Positions 21,710 through 31,958 of a stretch of 61,251 nt of DNA are shown one piece after another. The notes beneath the pieces are model-generated. The model worked only from the letters and a program-made list of their open reading frames with translations. It was not told the origin of the DNA and did no database searches. This stretch comes from Intestinirhabdus alba (GTDB taxonomy: Bacteria > Pseudomonadota > Gammaproteobacteria > Enterobacterales > Enterobacteriaceae): positions 1 through 61,251 of the forward strand of contig NZ_WMJZ01000028.1 in assembly GCF_009711095.1 (NCBI RefSeq), written 5' to 3'. Position numbers and translations under genes: made by a program. Within the stretch, counting starts at the first letter, position 1, and the number at the start of each line of letters is the position of its first letter.

Positions 21710-22177
21710 ATGTCTGACTCCGCGATTAGCAAAAAAAGCAAACGCTCAATATGGATCCCGCTGCTGCTGGTGATTACCCTTGCGGCCTGCGCCGCCGCAG
21801 GCTACAGCTTCTGGCGTATGCAGCAGCATCCGACGTCCGCCAAAGCCGAGCCGCCTCCCCCGCCGCCGGCACCGGTCTTCTTTCCGCTGGAGACCTTTAC
21901 CGTTAACCTGGGCGACGCCGATCGCGTGCTGTACATCGGCATCACCCTGCGCGTCAAAGATGAAGCCACCCGCGAGCGCCTGAACGACTATCTGCCGGAA
22001 GTGCGCAGCCGTCTGCTGCTGCTCTTTTCCCGCCAGGAGGCGACGGCGCTGGCTACCGAAGAGGGCAAACTGCAGCTGATCGGTGCCATTAAAGAGGCGC
22101 TGGCCGAGCCGCTGGTTGCCGGTCAACCGAAGCAGGACGTCACCGACGTTCTGTATACAGCTTTTATTCTGCGGTAG
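21710..22177 (+). CDS. fliL: Flagellar basal body-associated protein FliL
   Basis: A 155-residue single-span inner-membrane protein (TM about residues 15-36). The periplasmic domain is related to stomatin/SPFH domains and surrounds the stator. The conserved C-terminal [11 protein letters not shown] is present. It is the first gene of fliLMNOPQR, 4 bp before fliM. Confidence 0.95.
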   Translation: MSDSAISKKSKRSIWIPLLLVITLAACAAAGYSFWRMQQHPTSAKAEPPPPPPAPVFFPLETFTVNLGDADRVLYIGITLRVKDEATRERLNDYLPEVRSRLLLLFSRQEATALATEEGKLQLIGAIKEALAEPLVAGQPKQDVTDVLYTAFILR

Positions 22178-22181
22178 AGAC

Positions 22182-23186
22182 ATGGGCGACAGTATTCTTT
22201 CTCAGGCTGAAATCGATGCGCTGTTAAACGGCGACAGCGAGACGCAGGACGAACCGACGGCGGGCATTGCCGGCGACAGCGATATTCGCCCTTACGATCC
22301 CAATACCCAGCGGCGGGTGGTGCGCGAACGCCTGCAGGCGCTGGAAATCATAAACGAACGCTTCGCGCGCCAGTTCCGCATGGGGCTGTTCAACCTGCTG
22401 CGCCGCAGCCCGGATATTACCGTCGGCGCGATCCGCATTCAGCCGTATCACGAGTTTGCCCGCAACCTGCCGGTGCCGACCAACCTGAACCTGATCCACC
22501 TGAAGCCGCTGCGCGGCACCGGGCTGGTGGTGTTTTCGCCAAGCCTGGTGTTTATCGCCGTGGATAACCTGTTCGGCGGCGACGGGCGTTTCCCCACCAA
22601 GGTTGAGGGGCGCGAGTTCACCCACACCGAGCAGCGCATCATTAACCGGATGCTGAAGCTGGCGCTGGAGGGCTACAGCGACGCCTGGAAGGGCATTAAC
22701 CCGCTGGAGGTGGAGTACGTCCGCTCTGAAATGCAGGTGAAGTTCACCAACATTACCACCTCGCCGAACGACATCGTGATCAACACGCCGTTTCACGTGG
22801 AGATTGGCAACCTGACCGGTGAATTTAATATCTGTCTGCCGTTCAGCATGATTGAGCCGCTGCGGGAGCTGCTGGTCAATCCGCCGCTGGAAAACTCCCG
22901 CCATGAGGATCAGAACTGGCGCGACAACCTGGTGCGCCAGGTTCAACACTCCGAGCTGGAGCTGGTGGCCAACTTTGCCGAAGTGCCGCTGCGGCTGTCG
23001 CAGATTTTGCAGCTGAAGCCCGGCGACGTGCTGCCCATTGAGAAACCCGATCGCATTATCGCTCATGTGGACGGCGTGCCCGTACTGACCAGCCAGTATG
23101 GCACCGTTAACGGTCAGTACGCCCTGCGCGTGGAGCATTTGATCAACCCGATTTTGAATTCGCTGAATGAGGAACAGCCCAAATGA
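22182..23186 (+). CDS. fliM: Flagellar motor switch protein FliM
   Basis: A 334-residue C-ring protein. The N-terminal peptide MGDSILSQAEIDALLNGDSE is the CheY-P binding site, the middle domain binds FliG and the C-terminal domain resembles FliN. The start at 22182 is set by this conserved peptide. It overlaps fliN by four bases. Confidence 0.97.
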   Translation: MGDSILSQAEIDALLNGDSETQDEPTAGIAGDSDIRPYDPNTQRRVVRERLQALEIINERFARQFRMGLFNLLRRSPDITVGAIRIQPYHEFARNLPVPTNLNLIHLKPLRGTGLVVFSPSLVFIAVDNLFGGDGRFPTKVEGREFTHTEQRIINRMLKLALEGYSDAWKGINPLEVEYVRSEMQVKFTNITTSPNDIVINTPFHVEIGNLTGEFNICLPFSMIEPLRELLVNPPLENSRHEDQNWRDNLVRQVQHSELELVANFAEVPLRLSQILQLKPGDVLPIEKPDRIIAHVDGVPVLTSQYGTVNGQYALRVEHLINPILNSLNEEQPK

Positions 23187-23596
23187 GTGACATGAATAAT
23201 CCGTCCGATGAGAACACTGGCGCATTGGACGATCTGTGGGCTGATGCGCTGAACGAACAACAAAACACCGCCAGCAAGAGTCCGGCGGAGGCGGTCTTCC
23301 AGCAGCTGGGCGGCGGCGACGTCAGCGGTACGCTCCAGGATATCGACCTGATTATGGATATTCCGGTCAAGCTGACCGTGGAGCTGGGACGCACGCGCAT
23401 GACCATCAAGGAGCTGCTGCGCCTGGCGCAAGGCTCCGTGGTGGCGCTGGAGGGGCTGGCGGGCGAACCGCTGGACATCCTGATCAACGGCTATCTGATA
23501 GCCCAGGGAGAGGTGGTGGTGGTCGCCGACAAGTACGGCGTGCGTATTACCGACATCATCACCCCTTCTGAACGTATGCGCCGCCTGAGCCGCTAA
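23183..23596 (+). CDS. fliN: Flagellar motor switch protein FliN
   Basis: A 137-residue protein of the bottom of the C-ring that also binds FliH at the export gate. The conserved domain (about 55-135: DIDLIMDIPVKLTVELGRTR, then DILINGYLIAQGEVVVV) is complete. It is preceded by an acidic variable N-terminus. Confidence 0.97.
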   Translation: MSDMNNPSDENTGALDDLWADALNEQQNTASKSPAEAVFQQLGGGDVSGTLQDIDLIMDIPVKLTVELGRTRMTIKELLRLAQGSVVALEGLAGEPLDILINGYLIAQGEVVVVADKYGVRITDIITPSERMRRLSR

Positions 23597-23598
23597 CG

Positions 23599-23979
23599 AT
23601 GAAGACAGAGGCTACGGTACAACATCCCACCGCCGTTCCCGGTGCCCCGCTGGCGCAGGTGAGCGGCGCGCTGCTTGGCATTATTCTGTTGATTCTGGCG
23701 GCGGCCTGGGCGGTTAAGCGGCTGGGCTTTAGCGCCAAAGGGAGCCGCGTCCACGGCCTGAAGGTTACCGCCAGCGTCTCGCTGGGGGCGCGCGAGCGGG
23801 TAACGATCGTCGAGGTAGACGACGCCCGGCTGGTGCTCGGCGTTACCGCCACCCAGGTCAGCCTGCTCCATACGCTGCCTCCGGCCCCGGCGGCAGAGAA
23901 CCAGGAGCAGACGCCGGAGGCCCCGGCGGATTTTCAGGCCATGATGAAGAACCTGCTCAAGCGTTCCGGGAGATCCTGA
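23599..23979 (+). CDS. fliO: Flagellar export gate assembly protein FliO
   Basis: A 126-residue bitopic membrane protein with one transmembrane segment at about residues 20-42 ([15 protein letters not shown]). Its cytoplasmic domain carries [23 protein letters not shown]. FliO helps FliP assemble into the export gate core. Its position between fliN and fliP, with a one-base overlap to fliP, supports the call. Confidence 0.94.
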   Translation: MKTEATVQHPTAVPGAPLAQVSGALLGIILLILAAAWAVKRLGFSAKGSRVHGLKVTASVSLGARERVTIVEVDDARLVLGVTATQVSLLHTLPPAPAAENQEQTPEAPADFQAMMKNLLKRSGRS

Positions 23980-24716
23980 TGCGCCGTTTGCTTTCCCTTA
24001 GCCTGGCCTGCCTCTGGCTGGCCAGCCCCGCCGCCCTTGCGCAGCTGCCCGGCCTGATAAGTCAGCCGCTGCCCGGCGGCGGCCAGAGCTGGACCCTGCC
24101 GGTGCAGACGCTGGTCTTTATCACCTCGCTAACCTTTATTCCCGCCGTTTTACTGATGATGACCAGTTTTACCCGCATCATCATCGTTTTTGGCCTGCTG
24201 CGTAACGCCCTCGGCACGCCGTCCGCGCCGCCGAACCAGGTGCTGCTGGGGCTGGCGCTGTTTCTGACCTTTTTTATTATGTCGCCGACCATCGACAAAA
24301 TTTATGTCGACGCCTGGCAGCCCCTTAGCGAAGAGAAGATTTCGATGCAGGAGGCGCTGGAGAAAGGGGCGCAGCCGCTGCGCGAGTTTATGCTGCGCCA
24401 GACCCGCGAAGCCGATCTGGCTCTGTTCGCCAGGCTGGCCAACAGCGGGCCGCTGCAGGGGCCGGAGGCGGTGCCGATGCGCATTCTGCTGCCCGCCTAC
24501 GTCACCAGCGAGCTGAAAACCGCCTTCCAGATCGGCTTTACCATTTTTATTCCCTTTCTGATCATCGACCTGGTGATCGCCAGCGTGCTGATGGCGCTGG
24601 GGATGATGATGGTGCCGCCCGCCACCATCGCCCTGCCGTTCAAGCTGATGCTGTTTGTGCTGGTCGACGGCTGGCAGCTGCTGATCGGCTCGCTGGCGCA
24701 AAGCTTTTACAGCTGA
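23979..24716 (+). CDS. fliP: Flagellar export gate protein FliP
   Basis: A 245-residue core subunit of the export gate (FliP5Q4R1). It has a cleavable signal sequence ([21 protein letters not shown]), then four transmembrane segments. The family motif [21 protein letters not shown] and the C-terminal block [21 protein letters not shown] are intact. Confidence 0.97.
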   Translation: MRRLLSLSLACLWLASPAALAQLPGLISQPLPGGGQSWTLPVQTLVFITSLTFIPAVLLMMTSFTRIIIVFGLLRNALGTPSAPPNQVLLGLALFLTFFIMSPTIDKIYVDAWQPLSEEKISMQEALEKGAQPLREFMLRQTREADLALFARLANSGPLQGPEAVPMRILLPAYVTSELKTAFQIGFTIFIPFLIIDLVIASVLMALGMMMVPPATIALPFKLMLFVLVDGWQLLIGSLAQSFYS

Positions 24717-24725
24717 GGATGCGTA

Positions 24726-24995
24726 ATGACACCTGAATCGGTCATGATGATGGGCACCGAGGCGATGCGAGTGGCGCTCTCCCTCGCCGCGCCGCTGCTG
24801 CTGGTGGCGCTGATCACCGGCCTTATCGTCAGTATCCTGCAGGCCGCCACCCAGATTAACGAAATGACGCTGTCGTTTATTCCGAAGATCGTGGCGGTGT
24901 TTACCGCGATTGTCGTCGCCGGGCCGTGGATGCTGAATCTGCTGCTCGACTACGTGCGGACGCTGTTCAGCAATCTTCCCTGGATCATCGGTTAA
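24726..24995 (+). CDS. fliQ: Flagellar export gate protein FliQ
   Basis: An 89-residue protein with two transmembrane hairpin helices, one of the three export gate core subunits. The conserved ALITGLIVSILQAATQINE and TLSFIPKI are present. It lies 9 bp after fliP and 6 bp before fliR. Confidence 0.97.
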   Translation: MTPESVMMMGTEAMRVALSLAAPLLLVALITGLIVSILQAATQINEMTLSFIPKIVAVFTAIVVAGPWMLNLLLDYVRTLFSNLPWIIG

Positions 24996-25001
24996 TCGCC
25001 C

Positions 25002-25796
25002 GTGCTGCATCTCACCAGCATTGAATGGATGTCCTGGCTGAACCTTTACTTCTGGCCGCTGCTGCGGGTGCTGGCGCTGGTTTCCACCGCGCCGATCCTC
25101 AGCGAGCGCGCAATCCCCAAACGGGTAAAGCTGGGGCTGGGGCTGTTTATTACCATTATCATCGCCCCGCTGCTGCCGTCGTATAATGAGTCGCTCTTTA
25201 CCCTTAACGCCCTGTGGGTAGCGCTGCAGCAGATCCTGATCGGCATCGCCCTCGGGTTTACCATGCAGTTCGCCTTTGCGGCGGTACGCACCGCCGGGGA
25301 GATTATTGGCCTGCAGATGGGGCTTTCTTTCGCCACCTTCGTCGATCCAGGCAGCCATCTGAACATGCCGGTCCTCGCGCGGATTATCGATATGCTGGCG
25401 ATGCTGCTGTTTCTGGTCTTCAACGGCCATCTGTGGCTGATCTCGCTGCTGACCGACACGTTTTACACCCTGCCCATCGGCGGCAGCCCGGTTAACAGCA
25501 ACGCTTTTCTGGCGCTCGCCAGGGCCGGTAGCCTGATCTTCGTCAACGGCATTATGCTGGCGCTGCCGGTGATCGCGACGCTGCTGACCCTCAACCTGGC
25601 CCTCGGCCTGCTCAACCGGATGGCCCCGCAGCTGTCGGTGTTTGTTATCGGCTTCCCGCTGACCTTAACCATCGGCATGACGCTGATCGCGGCGCTGATG
25701 CCGCTGATCGCGCCGTTCTGCGAGCACCTGTTTAGCGAAGTTTTCAACCTGCTGGCCGATATCGTCAGCGAACTTCCGGCGGGAATCTCCCCCTGA
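25002..25796 (+). CDS. fliR: Flagellar export gate protein FliR
   Basis: A 264-residue polytopic membrane protein, the single-copy subunit of the export gate. Initiation is probably at GTG 25002, seven bases after the fliQ stop. Typical segments include [31 protein letters not shown] and [21 protein letters not shown]. It ends four bases from the convergent dsrB, leaving no room for rcsA, which follows fliR in E. coli. Confidence 0.96.
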   Translation: MLHLTSIEWMSWLNLYFWPLLRVLALVSTAPILSERAIPKRVKLGLGLFITIIIAPLLPSYNESLFTLNALWVALQQILIGIALGFTMQFAFAAVRTAGEIIGLQMGLSFATFVDPGSHLNMPVLARIIDMLAMLLFLVFNGHLWLISLLTDTFYTLPIGGSPVNSNAFLALARAGSLIFVNGIMLALPVIATLLTLNLALGLLNRMAPQLSVFVIGFPLTLTIGMTLIAALMPLIAPFCEHLFSEVFNLLADIVSELPAGISP

Positions 25797-25799
25797 TGG

Positions 25800-26003
25800 C
25801 TATTCCGCGCGCTCCGGGTCCGCCGGCTCGACAAAAATACCGTCCTGATGGCCCGTCTCATTGAAAAACCAGATGCCGAGCGGGTAATCCTCCAGCGCAA
25901 CCAGATACATGGTTCCTTCGCTGAACGCTTCAACCGCCAGCACCACGCCGGGCCGGCGAAGGCCGCCGTCCGTCTTAACCGTAACCCGATCGTTTACCTT
26001 CAT
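25800..26003 (-). CDS. dsrB: DsrB family protein
   Basis: A 67-residue protein that closely matches E. coli DsrB ([14 protein letters not shown], then [10 protein letters not shown] and [10 protein letters not shown]). DsrB is a small sigma-S-dependent protein of unknown function encoded near the DsrA RNA. The gene is convergent with fliR. Confidence 0.93.
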   Translation of the reverse strand: MKVNDRVTVKTDGGLRRPGVVLAVEAFSEGTMYLVALEDYPLGIWFFNETGHQDGIFVEPADPERAE

Positions 26004-26088
26004 CGCTTTCCTCCTGTGATTTTGTGCCAGTATAGGACACAGCCTACCCTATACTTATCACTGCCACGGTGAAATTAAGGAGCCTGAA

Positions 26089-26316
26089 ATGAAGACCGCA
26101 AAAGAGTACAGCGATACCGCCAGGCGTGAAGTGAGCGTCGATGTGGACGCCCTGCTGGCCGCCATTAACGAAATCAGTGAAGGCAAAGTACAGCGCAGCG
26201 CGGACGATCCGGATAAGGTCAGCGTCGACGGCCGCGAGTATCATACATGGCATGAATTGGCTGAAGCGTTTGAGCTTGATATTCATGACTTTAGCGTTTC
26301 CGAAATCAACCGCTGA
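26089..26316 (+). CDS. yodD: YodD family protein
   Basis: A 75-residue soluble protein nearly identical to E. coli YodD (MKTAKEYSDTARREVSVDVD; C-terminus FELDIHDFSVSEINR). In E. coli the gene is induced by peroxide, copper and acid stress; the molecular function is not established. It has a clear ribosome binding site (AAGGAG) and is divergent from dsrB. Confidence 0.93.
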   Translation: MKTAKEYSDTARREVSVDVDALLAAINEISEGKVQRSADDPDKVSVDGREYHTWHELAEAFELDIHDFSVSEINR

Positions 26317-26324
26317 CGCGGGCG

Positions 26325-26416
26325 AAAAAAATCCCGCCCCTGTAGCAGGGGCGGGATTAAACTTGCTTATGCAAGAAGCACTTGAAAATTCGTTACACCA
26401 GAAAATCTGATGTGCG
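26325..26416 (-). ncRNA. dsrA: DsrA regulatory small RNA
   Basis: The minus strand carries the DsrA pattern. It has a 5' hairpin CACATCAGATTTTCTGG and the rpoS-pairing region GTAACGAATTTTCAAG. The middle GTGCTTCTTGCATAAGCAAG is conserved, and it ends in a terminator stem ATCCCGCCCC/GGGGCGGGAT with seven T's. DsrA is an Hfq-bound RNA that activates rpoS translation and represses hns. It lies 8 bp beyond yodD on the opposite strand, its E. coli location. Ends were placed by similarity. Confidence 0.92.
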
Positions 26417-26706
26417 GACCACCTTATCTGCAATTTTTTTGCCTGACAAGCAAATATTTCTTCTGCAAATGATTAGGGCTATTAATGCTTACCACGCTTA
26501 TCTACGCCAGCCCGCGCACTGCGCGAATCGACATGGTTCCGGGCGCGCTTTCGCGGCACGAAAAAAGTTTCCAGAAATATTCTACAATCCACGCCCCTTC
26601 GTTCCGCGGATCGGAAAAAACGCCCCGCTCTTCCCCCCTCGTCAGGACAATAGCACGTTGCCGTCGCAGGCGAGCAGGCCGCTGCTGAGATACCTGAGGG
26701 GTTAGC
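26417..26706. other. Intergenic region upstream of dsrA
   Basis: Non-coding stretch between dsrA and the yodC terminator. The first 45 bp should hold the leftward dsrA promoter: TTGTCA and an A-rich spacer precede the RNA start. I see no gene in the rest. Confidence 0.4.
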
Positions 26707-26730
26707 AAAACGCCCGACGCGGGCCGGGCG
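26707..26730 (-). terminator. Terminator after yodC
   Basis: On the minus strand CGCCCG, an 8-base loop and CGGGCG are followed by TTTTGC, starting nine bases past the yodC stop. Confidence 0.65.
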
Positions 26731-26738
26731 CTTTGTTT

Positions 26739-26921
26739 TCAGGCGCTTTCCTGCTGCCGCTTCTCGTCGAACGGCACTAGCTCATCTTCGCGGAATGCCT
26801 CCCGCCTGACGCCAAAACCGTCATACCAGCGACACTCCACCATACCGCTGGAATAGCCGGTGACGATCGTTCGTGGTCCGCCCGCTTTAACGGTAACCAC
26901 TTCACCGACAGAAAAGAGCAT
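26739..26921 (-). CDS. yodC: YodC family protein
   Basis: A 60-residue protein matching E. coli YodC (VGEVVTVKAGGPRTIVTGYS, then GMVECRWYDGFGVRREAF). Function unknown. The ATG at 26921 is preceded by AAGGAGG at ideal spacing; a longer reading frame upstream would run into a repeat element and is rejected. Confidence 0.92.
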   Translation of the reverse strand: MLFSVGEVVTVKAGGPRTIVTGYSSGMVECRWYDGFGVRREAFREDELVPFDEKRQQESA

Positions 26922-26940
26922 ACCGGCCTCCTTTATCAGA

Positions 26941-27073
26941 TATACCCTAAATAATTCGAGTTGCAGGACAAAACGCAGCGCGTTTTGAACAGCCCCGGGG
27001 CTGGCCCCGAAGGGGTGAGGCCCCTGGGCCGAATAAAGCCAACGCACATGCAACCTGAAGTATAACGGGTATA
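26941..27073. repeat. ERIC-like palindromic repeat element
   Basis: A 133-bp imperfect palindrome bounded by TATACCC and GGGTATA. The inner arms are AATTCGAGTTGCAGG and GCAACCTGAAGTATAAC, with CCAACGCACATGC before the right arm. These ends are typical of the enterobacterial ERIC-type intergenic repeats. The outer TA may be the target duplication. It lies just upstream of the yodC ribosome site, so it could form part of the yodC leader. Confidence 0.7.
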
Positions 27074-27236
27074 AAACGGTTTTACCTTAGACGAGATTGC
27101 CCCTTTTTGCGTAATCGCGGCGAAGATAATCAGACTGGGCCTCTTAGCCGTTGGCGAGCGTCGCCGGAACTCACTCAGGCCAGGGTATGCCGAATGCACG
27201 GCGAGCCTTCCGGCACCGGACCTGAACACCCCCGGC

Positions 27237-28148
27237 CTAGTGCGCCGCGCCGCGTACTCTGGCGATCCCTTTCACCAACGCCACCACCACCGCGCCGATA
27301 ACAAATCCCAGCGCCAGGTTAACCAGCGAAGGCAGAAGCAGCCCGGCGATGGCCCCCTGCCGGTGGGCAAACTGCTCGATGCCGTGATGCAGCGGGCCAA
27401 TGCCGTGTACCACGATCCCGCCGCCGACCAGAAACATGGCCAGGGTGCCGACCACCGAGAGCACCTTCATCAGCCACGGTGCCATTACCAGCAGGCCCTT
27501 ACCGACCCCTCTGGCCAGCGCGCTGCTTTTCTCCGCCAGCCAGTAGCCCATATCATCAAGTTTGACGATAATACCGACCAGCCCGTAGACGCCGACGGTC
27601 ACCAGCAGCGCAATGCCAAACAGGATCACCACCTGGTTAAGCAGCGGCGCTTCGGCGACAATGCCGAGCGTGATGGCGACAATTTCCGCAGAGAGAATAA
27701 AATCGGTGCGCACCGCCCCCTTGATTTTATCTTTTTCAAAAGCGCGCGGGTCCTGCGCCGCCAGGGCCTCCAGCCGCTTCTGCCGCTCCGCCGGATCCAC
27801 TTTCTGCCGGCGGGCCGTCACGGTGTGCAGCACTTTTTCCACCCCTTCAAAGCAGAGAAACGCCCCGCCGAGCATCAGCAGCGGCGTAATGGCCCAGGGA
27901 ATAAAGGCGCTGATCAGCAGCGCCAGCGGTACAAGGATCGCCTTGTTAACCAGCGAACCTTTCGCCACGCCCCAGACCACCGGCAGCTCGCGGTTCGCCC
28001 GCACGCCGGTGACCTGCTGGGCGTTAAGCGACAGATCGTCGCCCAGCACGCCGGCCGTCTTTTTTGCCGCCAGTTTTCCCATAACCGAAATATCGTCCAG
28101 CAGCGTGGCGATATCATCCAGCAACGTCAGTAAGCTACTTCCTGCCAA
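27237..28148 (-). CDS. yedI: Inner-membrane protein YedI (DUF808)
   Basis: A 303-residue polytopic membrane protein of the DUF808/YedI family, function unknown. The conserved N-terminus [20 protein letters not shown] and [22 protein letters not shown] set the start, which is a TTG codon at 28148. Membrane segments lie at about 75-105 and through the C-terminal half. Same order as in E. coli, divergent from yedA. Confidence 0.94.
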   Translation of the reverse strand: MAGSSLLTLLDDIATLLDDISVMGKLAAKKTAGVLGDDLSLNAQQVTGVRANRELPVVWGVAKGSLVNKAILVPLALLISAFIPWAITPLLMLGGAFLCFEGVEKVLHTVTARRQKVDPAERQKRLEALAAQDPRAFEKDKIKGAVRTDFILSAEIVAITLGIVAEAPLLNQVVILFGIALLVTVGVYGLVGIIVKLDDMGYWLAEKSSALARGVGKGLLVMAPWLMKVLSVVGTLAMFLVGGGIVVHGIGPLHHGIEQFAHRQGAIAGLLLPSLVNLALGFVIGAVVVALVKGIARVRGAAH

Positions 28149-28304
28149 AATGCTTCCCTCATTAATCCACCTGTTAAGCCCTAAGTATGGAGCAAAACCC
28201 GCAGCGCTGGAACCAACGGCCGGGAGTGGACCTATATAGCGTTGGCATCGTCGCCGCTTTTGGCGTTTACTCTACGCATCTGGTTACGTTCACCGTGAGG
28301 AACT

Positions 28305-29228
28305 ATGCGCTTCAGGCAGTTATTACCGCTTTTCAGCGCGCTGTTTGCGCTGTACATCATCTGGGGCTCCACCTATTTCGTTATCAGGATCGGGGTCGAA
28401 AGCTGGCCGCCGTTTATGCTGGCCGGGGTGCGTTTTTTCTTCGCCGGCTCGCTGCTGCTGGCATTTCTGCTGCTGCGCGGCCATCGCCTCCCTCCCCTGC
28501 GCCCGCTGCTGAACGCCGCGCTGATCGGCATTCTGCTGCTGGCGGTAGGTAACGGAATGGTTACCGTGGCCGAACATCAGAACGTGCCCTCCGGCATTGC
28601 GGCGGTGGTGGTGGCGAGCGTGCCGCTGTTTACCCTCTGCTTCAGCTATTTCTTCGGCATCAAAACCCGCGGGCTGGAGTGGGCGGGGATCGCCATCGGG
28701 CTGGCGGGGATCGTGATGCTGAACAGCGGCGGCAGCCTGAGCGGCAATCCGTGGGGGGCGGTACTGATTATGATAGGCTCCATCAGCTGGGCCTTCGGCT
28801 CCGTCTACGGCTCGCGTATCACCCTGCCGTCGGGCATGATGGCGGGGGCGATTGAGATGCTGGCGGCGGGCATTGTGCTGCTGTGCGCCTCGCTGCTCTG
28901 CGGAGAGCGGCTTACCGCCGTGCCCCCGCTTGCCGGCTTCCTCGCCGTTGGCTATCTGGCGCTGTTCGGCTCCATCATCGCCATCAATGCCTATATGTAT
29001 CTGATTCGCAACGTCAGCCCGGCGCTGGCCACCAGCTACGCCTACGTCAATCCGGTGGTGGCGGTACTGCTGGGAACCGGGCTGGGGGGCGAACGGCTGA
29101 CGCTTATCGAATGGCTGTCGCTGGCGACGATTGTTTTCGCCGTGGTGCTGGTCACGCTGGGGAAATATCTGTTTCCGGCCCGGGCGCAGGTGGTTCCCGT
29201 CGGGACGAAAAAACGTCACAGTAGATGA
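28305..29228 (+). CDS. yedA: EamA/DMT-family transporter YedA
   Basis: A 307-residue transporter of the drug/metabolite superfamily with ten predicted helices in two EamA repeats. ALYIIWGSTYFVIRIGVESWPPFMLAGVRFFFAG is the family start, and the second repeat contains ATSYAYVNPVVAVLLG. The substrate is not established; amino acid export has been suggested for relatives. Its 3' end overlaps the convergent vsr gene by 13 bp. Confidence 0.94.
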   Translation: MRFRQLLPLFSALFALYIIWGSTYFVIRIGVESWPPFMLAGVRFFFAGSLLLAFLLLRGHRLPPLRPLLNAALIGILLLAVGNGMVTVAEHQNVPSGIAAVVVASVPLFTLCFSYFFGIKTRGLEWAGIAIGLAGIVMLNSGGSLSGNPWGAVLIMIGSISWAFGSVYGSRITLPSGMMAGAIEMLAAGIVLLCASLLCGERLTAVPPLAGFLAVGYLALFGSIIAINAYMYLIRNVSPALATSYAYVNPVVAVLLGTGLGGERLTLIEWLSLATIVFAVVLVTLGKYLFPARAQVVPVGTKKRHSR

Positions 29229-29683
29229 ATGCCCTGGGTGTCGATCTGCGCCTGCCCGCCGCCGCCGCAGATCCACTCCTCAAGCCGCTCGCCCAGCGCC
29301 ACGTCGCTGAGCTTCTCCCGCCCGCGCAGGGCGCACTCCCAGACGATGAGCACCCGCCAGCCAAGACGCTGCAGGCGTTCAAGATCCCGGCGGTCCCGCG
29401 CGACGTTCTTGCCTATTTTTTCCAGCCAGAATTCCGTGCGCGTCGCCGGTATCTTAAACAGATAGCAGTCGTGACGATGCCAGAAGCAGCCGTGGGCGAA
29501 GATTGCGCAGCGATACTCGTCGACAACGAAATCAGGCCGGCCGGGGAGCCCAGCCTCCTGGCAGCGGAAGGTAAATCCCCGCTCGGCCAGCGCGGCGGCG
29601 AGGCGCTTTTCGATCGCCGTATCGCGGGTGGCGATAGCGCGCATGTTTTTACTGCGCGTCGCCTTATCGTGAACGTCCGCCAT
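29216..29683 (-). CDS. vsr: Very short patch repair endonuclease Vsr
   Basis: A 155-residue DNA mismatch endonuclease that nicks 5' of T in T:G mismatches produced by deamination of Dcm-methylated cytosine. Conserved residues are visible in [26 protein letters not shown] (catalytic Asp and zinc-ligand His/Cys) and [24 protein letters not shown]. The start at 29683 lies inside the 3' end of dcm (20-bp overlap), as in E. coli. Confidence 0.96.
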   Translation of the reverse strand: MADVHDKATRSKNMRAIATRDTAIEKRLAAALAERGFTFRCQEAGLPGRPDFVVDEYRCAIFAHGCFWHRHDCYLFKIPATRTEFWLEKIGKNVARDRRDLERLQRLGWRVLIVWECALRGREKLSDVALGERLEEWICGGGGQAQIDTQGIHLL

Positions 29684-31097
29684 GCTGGCTCTCTTGTTGA
29701 CGCAGCGCGACGGCCAGACGGATACGGGACGCCAGCAGCCGGGCCACCGCCGCAAAAACGGGCACCACCACGGAGTTACCGAACTGGCGGTAGGCCTGGG
29801 TATCCGATACCGGAATGCGGAAGCGGTACTCCTGCGGCGACTCAAAGCCCATCAGCCGCGCGCACTCTCGCGGGGTCAGCCTGCGCGGCCGGTGCTGCTG
29901 GTTCTGCGGATCGTCGAAGTTCTGCTCGCCAAGCGCCATATCCCAGCCGCGATCGATGAGGATTTCCGCACCATCTTTGTAGTAGCGTGCCGACAGCGTG
30001 CGCGTCACGCAGTGCGGATTGTCCGGGTAAACCATGCCGTAGCCGAAACCGTTGCCCCGGGCCTGATGCTTCTGGGCATAGCGATAGAGATACTTCCACA
30101 GCACCGGCGTCAGCACGTATTTGGCCTCTACCGCCGGCTCCAGCAGCTCGGCGAGGGTAGCCCGACGCGCGGGGCAGAGGCTGGCGATATCGCGCAGCGT
30201 AAAGTCGGTTTTCAGGTTGAGATCGCGGCGAAATCCCACCAGCACGATGCGCTCCCGATGCTGGGGTAAAAAGTGGCGGCCGTCGATGATTTTCGGATCG
30301 TCCGGGCCGTTATCGGCGGCGTCCGCCACGTCGTAGCCCAGCTCGTCCAGAGTTTCCATAATGATGCGAAACGTTTTGCCGCCGTCGTGGCTCTTGAGGT
30401 TTTTGACGTTTTCCAGCACGAAAATCGGCGGGCGGCGCGCGTCAAGGATCCGCACCACGTCGAAAAACAGCGTCCCCTGGGTATCGCAGGCAAAACCGTG
30501 GGCGCGGCCGAGGGCGTTTTTCTTGGAAACGCCCGCCAGCGAGAAGGGCTGGCAGGGAAAGCCGGCCAGCAGCACGTCATGCTGCGGCACGTGCTGGCGA
30601 ATATGTTCGGCCGCCTGCTGGTCGTCGATCCCCGCCCGGTGGCTGAGCGTGATATCGCGAATATCCTCATTAAAACGGTGTTCCGCCGGATCGCAGTAGT
30701 AGTTAGCCTTATAGGTGCGCACCGCATGTTTATTCCATTCGCTGGTGAAAACGCACTGGCCGCCGATGGCTTCAAATCCGCGCCGGATCCCGCCAATACC
30801 GGCGAAAAGATCGATAAAGCGAAAGGCATAATGGGGATGATGCGCCGGGGGGACGGGCAGCAGACTTTGCAGATGCGCCAGCTCGTTCTTGCTTAACCGC
30901 CGCCATGCGGTAGCGGTGGTCACCGCCCGCTTCAGGATGGCCGGGCTCCAGTGATGCTCTCCCACGCCGTTAAGCTGGGCTACCAGCGTTTTAACATCAT
31001 AAATTTCTAGCAGTTTTTCCAGGGTTGCCTGAACCACTGGCGGAGCGTTGTCTGCTGTCAGACTCTGCAAGCCTGTTACTGAAAGTTCTTCCTGCAT
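29664..31097 (-). CDS. dcm: DNA cytosine-C5 methyltransferase Dcm
   Basis: A 477-residue enzyme that methylates the inner cytosine of CCWGG. Motif [17 protein letters not shown] (about residue 90), motif [13 protein letters not shown] with the catalytic Cys (about 178), motif VI VLENVKN, and the C-terminal motif [24 protein letters not shown] are all intact. The ATG at 31097 gives an N-terminus like E. coli Dcm (MQEELSVT). It forms an operon with vsr. Confidence 0.97.
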   Translation of the reverse strand: MQEELSVTGLQSLTADNAPPVVQATLEKLLEIYDVKTLVAQLNGVGEHHWSPAILKRAVTTATAWRRLSKNELAHLQSLLPVPPAHHPHYAFRFIDLFAGIGGIRRGFEAIGGQCVFTSEWNKHAVRTYKANYYCDPAEHRFNEDIRDITLSHRAGIDDQQAAEHIRQHVPQHDVLLAGFPCQPFSLAGVSKKNALGRAHGFACDTQGTLFFDVVRILDARRPPIFVLENVKNLKSHDGGKTFRIIMETLDELGYDVADAADNGPDDPKIIDGRHFLPQHRERIVLVGFRRDLNLKTDFTLRDIASLCPARRATLAELLEPAVEAKYVLTPVLWKYLYRYAQKHQARGNGFGYGMVYPDNPHCVTRTLSARYYKDGAEILIDRGWDMALGEQNFDDPQNQQHRPRRLTPRECARLMGFESPQEYRFRIPVSDTQAYRQFGNSVVVPVFAAVARLLASRIRLAVALRQQESQHGGRSR

Positions 31098-31172
31098 AGG
31101 TTCTACCGGCCAAAAAAGTGAAAAGCGAAAGGTTAACATAAATTGGCGGCAAGTACGTTTCCGCGACGCTCT

Positions 31173-31868
31173 CTACGCCCCCTGCCCGAACGCCTCCAGC
31201 ACCGCGCTGTCCAGCGAAACATAGTCGCCGTTCAGTTCCGCGCTAAGTTTCGCCATCCAGGTGACCAGAAAGCGGGCGTTATGCTGCGCCAGCGCTTTTC
31301 CCCGCCCGGTTTGCATCGTTTGCGGCAGCGTCAGGAGCTTGGTCTGAAAATGGTCGAGGGCAAACCGTTTGTCGTTAAGCGGCCGCCGCCGGGCGAAGGG
31401 ATCGTCGGCATCGAACAGCGCCGTGCCCAGCGCGCCGGAGACGGCGAACACGCGCGCCAGGCCAATCGCCCCCAGCGCCTCCAGTCGATCGGCGTCCTGG
31501 ACGATCTTCGCTTCGAGGGTGGTCGGTGAAATTTGCCCGCTAAAGCTATGCGCTTCTATCGCATGGCCTACCGCCGGCAACCGCGCCTGCGGGAAGGCGG
31601 GAAAATGGTTTGACAGGATCCGGCAGGCCTCCTGCGCCGCCAGCGCTGAAGAACAATGGCGCTGCGGATGGTTTTTCGGCAGGCTGACAATATCATGAAA
31701 GTAGCAGGCGGCGAGGATCGTCAGCCAGTCGATGTGTTCATCGTCGGAGAGCCGTCGGGCGGTACTCCAGACCCGACGACAGTGAAAAATATCATGGGCC
31801 GCGTCGGGCTGCCGGTGGTTATTCCGCAGCCATGTTTCGAACTGCGCCTGCCAGTCCCGTAATGCCAT
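31173..31868 (-). CDS. yedJ: HD-domain phosphohydrolase YedJ
   Basis: A 231-residue HD-superfamily hydrolase. Metal-binding residues are seen in [10 protein letters not shown] (about residue 24), AACYFHDIV (HD, about 54) and later [18 protein letters not shown] (Asp, about 125). The substrate is unknown, probably a nucleotide-type phosphate. Position downstream of dcm-vsr matches E. coli. Confidence 0.93.
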   Translation of the reverse strand: MALRDWQAQFETWLRNNHRQPDAAHDIFHCRRVWSTARRLSDDEHIDWLTILAACYFHDIVSLPKNHPQRHCSSALAAQEACRILSNHFPAFPQARLPAVGHAIEAHSFSGQISPTTLEAKIVQDADRLEALGAIGLARVFAVSGALGTALFDADDPFARRRPLNDKRFALDHFQTKLLTLPQTMQTGRGKALAQHNARFLVTWMAKLSAELNGDYVSLDSAVLEAFGQGA

Positions 31869-31958
31869 GTCGCCTCCGCTATGTGAAAGAGGGCTACCTT
31901 AGCAATTTTCCCGCGCGCCTTCATCCTCGTTTGCCCGCCCCGGGCCGGTTCCGCGATA

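Noticed and set aside
24150..25430. 426-codon open frame antisense to fliP-fliR
   Set aside because: It crosses three conserved flagellar genes and encodes His/Gln/Arg-rich sequence typical of antisense to membrane proteins.
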